Part shown: in pieces, positions 57,619 through 64,000 of the stretch | How positions within the stretch are numbered: position 1 is the first letter of the stretch | Layout of the letters: every line of letters starts with the position of its first letter | NCBI GenBank assembly: GCA_027475525.1 | Contig: JAMWFC010000042.1 | Span: 87,520 to 151,519, forward strand | Length of the DNA: 64,000 nucleotides | Reading direction: 5' to 3' | DNA from: Macrolepiota albuminosa | Taxonomy: Eukaryota; Basidiomycota; Agaricomycetes; Agaricales; Agaricaceae | The notes under the pieces: model-generated | Told to the model about the DNA's origin: nothing | Seen by the model: only the letters and a program-made list of their open reading frames with translations | Databases searched by the model: none | Made by a program: the position numbers and the translations under genes

Positions 57619-60600
57619 TTAACCCACCCCGGCCGTGACAAGCCCACTACCCACTAAAACCCCGCTTTGTCCCCCTTCCAGGCTGGACTTTGAGCTGCCC
57701 ACAAAACCAGTGTCCTCCCACGTCTCCTTGATAATTGCCTCCAAACGGGCCTTTTTACCTGACTTAGGGGTGGTTACTTTCATATCTAGGGCAGCTCGAT
57801 CTCTTATAACTTTAAACCACCTCCCAGAGACTTCCTTGCTACTAAATGGTGAGTTCTCTTTCTGAATCGTTCTTTCACACCTCAGTACCCATACTAAGTA
57901 TGCTGATTCTACCACCAGAATCCTCAGGAGCCTGGCTAGGCCCGCCGATTTCGTGGAGCATGTCGATTTTACTCTCTGAAAGGTGCAACCTATGACTGAG
58001 GCAGGACTTTGGGGTCCAAGGTGATCCCCCGTCTTCTTCTTCCATATGTCGTCAGCCAAGCTCCAAATTATCTGTTGCCCTGGGCTGGTACAGCCTCCGA
58101 GGATATGTTCCAAAGAGTCAGTACAATTATCGACACTACACAGGGCACGGACTCTCAGGTTTTGATCCATAGATGGGCGATCCCAGTATTGTCCAACCTT
58201 ATACGCGTCGTGGGCCACTTTCCATAGGAAAATCCTGATCTGTCTTGAGAAATCCTTGTTCCTTATTCCTCGCCAGATCGTGGCCTCATTTGGTACGATA
58301 CCACTTACACTTTTAGCATATAATTTAACACTTCTGATCATCTTCTGGGTCCTTGTCCTCACTAAGTTTGTGCCAAGTTGTTTTATCGTCCCGTAGGCAA
58401 TGGCTTGAGTCATCGAAGCCAGTCTAGCGCCAGTGAGGTGGAGCTCCTCTGGGATTGGAGGCAGGATCATGGGCCTGCCAGAGTTTGCGGCTCCAAGTGC
58501 CAGGGCTTTTGCTTTCGCGTCCAACGGAGTCATTGGATCTTCAGTGGCGTCGAGGAGGCAAATCCTTGTTTTGTGCATCCTAAGACGGCCTAAGAGGGTC
58601 TGCAGGAGACCTGCGTCGTGTGTGCCGTAGAAACCCTCATCTTCCATTTTTTGTAGGCTTGTCGTGAGTATGTCCAGTAGTGTGCTGGATCTGATTATCA
58701 GGGTCAATGGGGTGTTTATGCCGCATTTTACTGAGGCCAGTATTATTGCTATTATGAGTGCAGAGCAGGATGTGTTTTGGCCAACGTTGAGTCATTTAGC
58801 TCCTGCATCGCGTTCTTCCTCATTCTCACACGCGACACCTGCCAGGGTGAAATCTAAGGCTTTCTCATCTGGTTCTGTACTGTCATTCAAAACTGTTCGG
58901 TTTTTACCCCATATTGTGACTCTCAGGGGGTCGTTTGGGCCCTCGATCTGTGTCTCCGGATATAACGTATTGCATTTCCTCCCCGATGTGAAAATTCTAA
59001 AAGCGTCACCAATGTAGCCTTTTGTTAACTTGTTTGGGTTGAAGATTTTGAGGGCTCCCTCAGTTGGTTCTATTCCCCCTTCTGCGTCTGGTTGTTCCTC
59101 CTCGCTGCTCTTTCTCGGGTCCCATTTTTCTGGGAGTATGTCCAGCATGGAGGACACTCTCTTCGTGCACAAGTTAGGATGCATGCAGCCTGTTTCGTCT
59201 TCTATTCTATTACAGCCCCTACATTTGCACTCTGGGGAGTCTTGGTGGGATAGGTCTGCTATACTTGATGCCAGGCAAGCAGCTTCTCTCACTAATCTAA
59301 TTGAGTGCTTTGTTTTTAGGCACTTTGCTATTTTACCTCCGTTCATCCTTCGAAGCCTGGAGTCGGCTTCTATATGGTACCACAACGGCATGCTAAGGAT
59401 TATATCCCTCTCCAGGGCTATATTCTCAAGTCTAACATTAAACTCCTTAGCTGTTCTAAAAAGACTGGTTATATCACGGCATATCTCGCCTTTGCTTGAC
59501 GACCTAGTTTTCCATGATTGTAGGAATGGGCTAAGTTTTATAAGGGGATCGACCTTATCTTTTGAAACCGGGACATTTAATGCCATCAGAGCATCTGCAA
59601 CGAGTGCCCATAGAGGTCTGTCTGGGCCAAAGTTCAGATATGACTTCAGCCACATGATGTCGATGGCTTTGTTCCTCGTTCTAATATCAACTAGGCCTCA
59701 GCCTCCCTCTTCGACTTTTTTACACAAGGTGTGTTCATTAATGAGAGGGCTTTTGCCTGCCCACATGAACCTGTTTACTCTTTTTGTGAGCGCTTTTTCT
59801 ACCTGTTTCGGCATACCCTGGACCTGGGTAAGGTATTGTGACATACCTGCCACCACCATCTGTATAATCAGTTTCCTGCCCTCCATTGAGGGATGGCTTT
59901 TTTCCCAGGCGTTCAAGGCCTTATCTATTTTCTCTAGTGTGTTGGCCCATGGGGACCCAATATCTATCTCATTTCCAAACCATGCCCCTAAAATCCGTAT
60001 TACAGAGCCGTCCTCCGCTATGTGAATGTTTTCAGGGATGATCGGGGAGTCTGGTCATAATTTCCTACTTCTACTGAATTCTTCTCTGAACTCCTTCACA
60101 CCCAACGGGATAATCTCCATTTTTGCGGTATTAAATTTAGCTCTCGCTGCAATGCACCATTCGTTCAGGATCTCTTCCAGCTTATGCAGATCATCGTCCG
60201 CCGACAAGAACGTCGTGGTATCGTCGGCGAAGAGTGTCACGATCAATTTTTCATTATGGCCTGGGATTTTGAAGCCTACTAAATCGGACTCACGTAGGGA
60301 TGCTGCCAGGGGTTCAATGGCAAGATCGAAGAGTAGGCATGACAGAGGGTCGCCCTGTCTCACACCCCTCGTGACTTTCCATGGTGCGCTAAGGACACCG
60401 TTGATCATGATCTTTGTCTCAGCATTCTCGTATAGCGTTTTGACAGTATTTATGAAGCTCGGTGGAATACCAAAAGTTTCTAGAGTGCGCCATAAGTACC
60501 CATGATCAATTTTATCGTAAGCTTTTTCCTGGTCAAGGGCGACTATCATTCCATTTTCTTCAGCCACCTCAGCATAGTGTATCATCATCCTTATGAGCTT

Positions 60601-63351
60601 GGTCTGTTCCGTAATACTTCTTCCAGGTATGAAACCTGCTTGGCTTTTATGGACTAGGTCAGTTATCACACCCGCTAGTCTCCGCTAGGATCTTTGTGAA
60701 AAGTTTATAGTCGGTGTTAAGGCATGTAATAGGCCTATAGTTTGCGATGTCCGATCTATCATTCTTCTTGTAAAGAGGACACATCCACCCTTCTGCAAAA
60801 GCAGAGTTGTCACATACTCCAAAATCTTGGATATCAATATATACCCTGTACAATAGTTCTAGGACATCGAAGGTCATACGCTGGTCATTGCTCCTGTCAT
60901 TTAGTCTCGAGTCGTTAATGTATTGGTCGTTCACTGATTTCCAGAATTCATAGGGAATTCCATCTAGGCCTGGCGCTGAGGCATTCTTCGATTTCTTGAG
61001 GGCTTTTGCAATTTCCGGCTTGGCTATTCCTGCCCCCAACTTTTCCTTTTGTAAAATTGAGGTCCTTGCCTTAATGTTGCTAAGGACTTTAGCTATCTTT
61101 TCTTCACGTACTGCCTCCGACACGTCTTGGACTTCATCCTGTAGTTTTTCATGATAGTCCCGGGCCATGTTCGCCATTCTCTCAGAGCACTTCTCATAGA
61201 GATTCTCTGCTCCTCCATGTAAGTTGTTTCCTTGCTTTTTAAGTGCGTAGATAATGTCTCTTGGCTTTGCAGCCTTTCCAGAGCGTGTCCAGTATTTGCA
61301 CATCGTCTCCCCTACCATCCTGTTCTTGGTGGCAATCCGATCCCTCTTCTCAAGGTGGTTCTTCTTTGTTAGAGCATACATTTGCATCATAGTGTCTTTA
61401 ACCCTCTCGCCCCTTGATTGGTCATCTAGGTTTTCATCTTGCAGAGACCGATTTAGGGTAGACTGCAGGACCTTCATTTCCTTCTCGAATTTAGGAACGA
61501 TGGTTTTGTCCCTAATTTTAGCCAGCTCTATCACGGCCTTTTTCCATGCGAAATATACTGTCTGAGGGTTGTGATCGTTCGTTCTCGTTCTATTTTTCAT
61601 GGATTCCAGGGCCTTGCATCCTTCCCCGTTTACAAATTGCCTAAATCTTTTATCCTTTATAATGTGTTCCTTCATAGTCCACCTGCCTCTCCCCATTATT
61701 GGGGCTTCGTCGTGGGCCAGCATCGCGGACGCCAGGAAGTGGTCTGTCCCAGGCACACCCGGTGGTTCTATCTTCCATTCTCTCGCGGATTCGAGTAGTT
61801 TCGGGCGGACATAAATTCTATCAAGACGAGACATTGCCATTGTTGCTTCTTGGACATAGGAGTACGCTCTTATTCCTGGGAAGGTATCCCTCCATCCATC
61901 CTAGATTCCTAGTTGATTCTTAAGATTATCTAGGGCTTCGGTCGCATCCTCAGGATCGCTCCTCATAGGGAGCCGGTTGATTTCATCCTCGACTACATTC
62001 ATGTCTCCCGCCATCACGTCTATCTTGACCTGGGGGTTTACTTTAAAGAAATCATCCAAATTCTTCCAGAATGCCCTGTTGGCCTCGCCATCCCCTTGGG
62101 TTACATTCGGGGCGTATATTCCGAGGATATTCAGCTTTTTGTCTCTATGCCAGTTAGTCGAGATCATAAGGGCTCTCCCGGGAACGATTTCCTTGACCAA
62201 TACATTTTCAGTGTTAGTCAAGTCACGGTTCAGTACTATCGCCACCCCCCCCTTCCCAGTCGGGTTCGTAGGGTCTGCTGTGTAGAATACTCTCAATCTT
62301 TTTCCGAAAAGAGATTCGATGTTTGTCTTCCTTTCTTCATTCAGATGTGATTCCTGGACCACCAAAATCCCAATCTTCTTGTCACGCATTAATTGATTTA
62401 TGTGGTGCCATTTTGTCTCTGACATGGGGGCACCTGATTGTCTGTACCCGCGTATGTTTAGGGTTGCAACTCTAATCGCTGCCTTCGTGTTCTTTCTCGA
62501 CGACCGCGCACCAGGAGCATGGTCATTTCTAGGTGCTTCTAGAACTGGAGACCTAACCTCTTGGGAGCGATCCTCGACGAACTCTTCAAGGTCGAGGGGC
62601 TCCACTGGGTTCATTTCAATATTGTCCAGGGTACCCGGTATCACCTGACTTCCTTGCTGATACGTCCCCACCAACGTAGCACTATACATAGCTCCAGTCC
62701 TCGCAGACCCCGCCAAAAAACCTCCATCGGAGTCGTCACGATCAGGGGGGGGTTCTCGTGCAACTGTTGTGTTGTTTCCCGGAGTACTTCTATTCGGAAA
62801 GTTAGTCCTTGTACGGCCCCCATTTGGGGCGCTTCCTCGTTGGCTTGAATAAGCACTGTCATCCATTTGGATGACCCCTCTATTAGAGGTTCCACCTCCG
62901 TAATCCTGGTATCCGTTTAATGGGCCTGGAGCGGTGGCTGACTCCACAGAAACCCCAGGCGACAGGATGCTCGAACCGTTGACAGTTGTTAAATTCCCAG
63001 TAAAATTGTTAAATATAGTGGTAGTGGTTGATAAGACTTACCGAGTAGCCAACCACGCTATCTCGGGGTGAGAGCATTTCCCAAGCTCTCAGGGGGGACG
63101 TTGCTTTCATGGTTTATCCTACTACCTGTGGGAGGTAGGAGGGACCCTTCAAGCTTAAGCAGGACTGCTGCACGGCACCTTCCTCTAATTTTTATAGACT
63201 GCCGTTTGTGGTCTTTTGACCTGGGCCTCGGACTTACATGAACCACATGTGGCCAATATATTTCGGTCCTCAGCTTTTTGGTATCATCCTGTGCTCTGAA
63301 ATTACTCACTTCCAGGGCAACAGGTAGCGCACTACATACTTCGACATTCAA
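57619..63351 (-). pseudogene. LINE ORF2: endonuclease-reverse transcriptase, broken
   Basis: The likely start ATG at 63351 lies 36 bp after the ORF1 stop. The endonuclease part shows VATLNIRGYRQSG, ILVVQESHLNE, LNILGIYAPNVTQ, AGDMNVVEDEINR and MSRLDRIYVRPKL with GTDHF. The reverse transcriptase part shows KSQAGFIPGRSI, VALDQEKAYDKIDH, GVRQGDPLSCLLF and LFADDTTTFLS near 60225. A Cys-rich patch (ECKCRGCN) follows near 59215. The C-terminal region (LTLIIRSSTLLDIL ... LDAKAKALALGAA) has the layout of RNase H, but the usual catalytic acids are not evident. In-frame stops: TAG at 61901, TGA at 60055, 59698 and 58792. Frame shifts occur near 63050 and near 60670. Confidence 0.88.
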
Positions 63352-63386
63352 CCATTAACATTTACGGATAGGACAGGACATTTTCG

Positions 63387-64000
63387 TTAAAAGAAACCTC
63401 CTCTCTTAAAATTTGCCCGGCCTCGGCCTCTAAAACCCCTGCCCCATACGCGACCCCTAGAGGTTCCTGCACTCCCTCCCTGTTGGAAGGACTCATCGTT
63501 ATAGGCCCGCCTTTGCCCGGTTGAGGATTGCAGGGGAGGTTTATGCCCTAACCAGCCGGGGATATTTGGGAATGGGCAATTCGGAGTGTCATGGTCAATC
63601 GATTTGCAGTTTACGCAGAGTAATGTGTCCTTTCCTCAGAGGGAAATGCCATAGCCAAAAGTCGCCGTAGGGTACTTGCAGGCTCTCATCAGTTTAATCA
63701 GTTCGATGTGGTCTTCATTGTTTAGACACGAGTTGTGGATATAGACATTCCAGCCACGAAAGTCGCCTCCGTTTGCTGGGCTTCTTTTTACTTCGATGTA
63801 CTTTACATAGACCCCCTCCGTGATCTGTGCCATGGCTCGCTCCAGGGAGACTGGAGCCGATTCCATTACATGCGCAATTATTTCTTTTGACTCGTTAAAA
63901 CGCTTCCTAATGATGTCGGTGACGACCGGTGATAGGACCCTATACAGGTTAGGCGCATCAACGGCAGGCTCGGCACCGGCTCCGGAAACCTTGCCGCACT
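63387..64000 (-). pseudogene. LINE ORF1: CCHC zinc-knuckle protein, partial and broken
   Basis: The frame is open at the right window edge (VSGAGAEPAVDAPNLYRVLS), continues ESKEIIAHVMESAPVSLERA and has an in-frame TGA at 63636. Directly after it the same frame gives LLCVNCKSIDHDTPNCPF, a CX2CX4HX4C knuckle at 63576-63617. A Gly/Arg-rich end follows (RGRVWGRGFRGRGRANFKRG). ORF1 proteins of LINEs bind their RNA. The TGA sits where Arg (CGA) would fit, so a single C-to-T change could explain the break. Confidence 0.82.

Larger units (their letters stand above)
57423..64000 (-). mobile_element. Non-LTR retrotransposon (LINE, Tad-like), degenerate, 5' end outside window
   Basis: About 6.6 kb on the minus strand: ORF1 (CCHC protein), ORF2 (endonuclease, reverse transcriptase, RNase H-like tail), a short 3' UTR (57453-57618) and a 30-nt poly(A) tail seen as T's at 57423-57452. 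The order and the APE-type endonuclease match Tad-like LINEs of fungi. Both frames carry premature stops, so this copy cannot be active alone. The 5' end and any second target duplication lie beyond the window. It ends 97 bp upstream of the ligase start codon, in the same orientation. Confidence 0.9.

Noticed and set aside
59030..60505. Long plus-strand open frames (331 and 159 codons)
   Set aside because: They are antisense to the LINE ORF2, which has clear reverse-transcriptase motifs; the plus-strand proteins match nothing.
1..64000. Secondary-metabolite cluster around the P450 and transporter
   Set aside because: No synthase, terpene cyclase or NRPS/PKS gene; neighbours are housekeeping genes on mixed strands.

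Overview
The window looks like nuclear DNA of a filamentous basidiomycete, most likely an agaricomycete. The genes carry many short introns (about 45-65 nt, GT-AG with a few GC-AG). The gene set is fungal: PIF1, TIM44, cytochrome c haem lyase, Doa10, CCZ1, an HP1-type chromodomain protein, a Y14 homologue, sedolisin, a sugar porter, P450, dihydroxyacetone kinase and a purine nucleoside permease. A degenerate Tad-like LINE fills the right end. Species cannot be assigned from the sequence alone.

Layout, left to right. A type-B carboxylesterase is cut by the left edge (1-333, minus). PIF1 helicase (minus) and a P450 (plus) diverge from a shared 0.4 kb region. A gene-poor 1.7 kb stretch with a possible LTR relic follows. 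Next come two mitochondrial genes on the minus strand, TIM44 and cytochrome c haem lyase. An MFS sugar transporter (plus) converges on a USP15/Ubp12-type deubiquitinase (minus), which diverges from dihydroxyacetone kinase (plus). A nucleoside permease and CCZ1 follow on the minus strand. An AT-rich island (about 25.7-26.9 kb) precedes an unrecognised Ser-rich protein. After a 2.6 kb gene-free stretch come HP1, the exon-junction protein Y14, a MYND zinc-finger protein, the exosome subunit RRP4 and a small acidic protein. A 3.7 kb poorly coding stretch leads to a secreted sedolisin, a TatD hydrolase, the ER ubiquitin ligase Doa10 and a DNA ligase IV-like gene. The LINE lies head-to-tail upstream of that ligase.

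I see no operon-like or pathway cluster; this is mostly housekeeping sequence. Neighbours share themes only loosely: TIM44 with haem lyase (mitochondrion), and HP1, Y14 and RRP4 (chromatin and RNA).

The most striking feature is technical. At least 25 perfect direct tandem duplications, every one with an offset of exactly 77 bp, occur between 10.0 and 51.9 kb in both genes and intergenic DNA. Wherever one lies in an exon it breaks the reading frame, and mentally removing one copy restores a normal protein. A constant period with unrelated sequence is best explained by unmerged contig-end overlaps (k-mer 77), not biology. One further, longer, imperfect duplication in the sedolisin gene has one clean copy and one with many small indels, as expected of gap filling with noisy reads. 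Several genes here are therefore artificially broken in this assembly. I found no convincing undescribed biological system.
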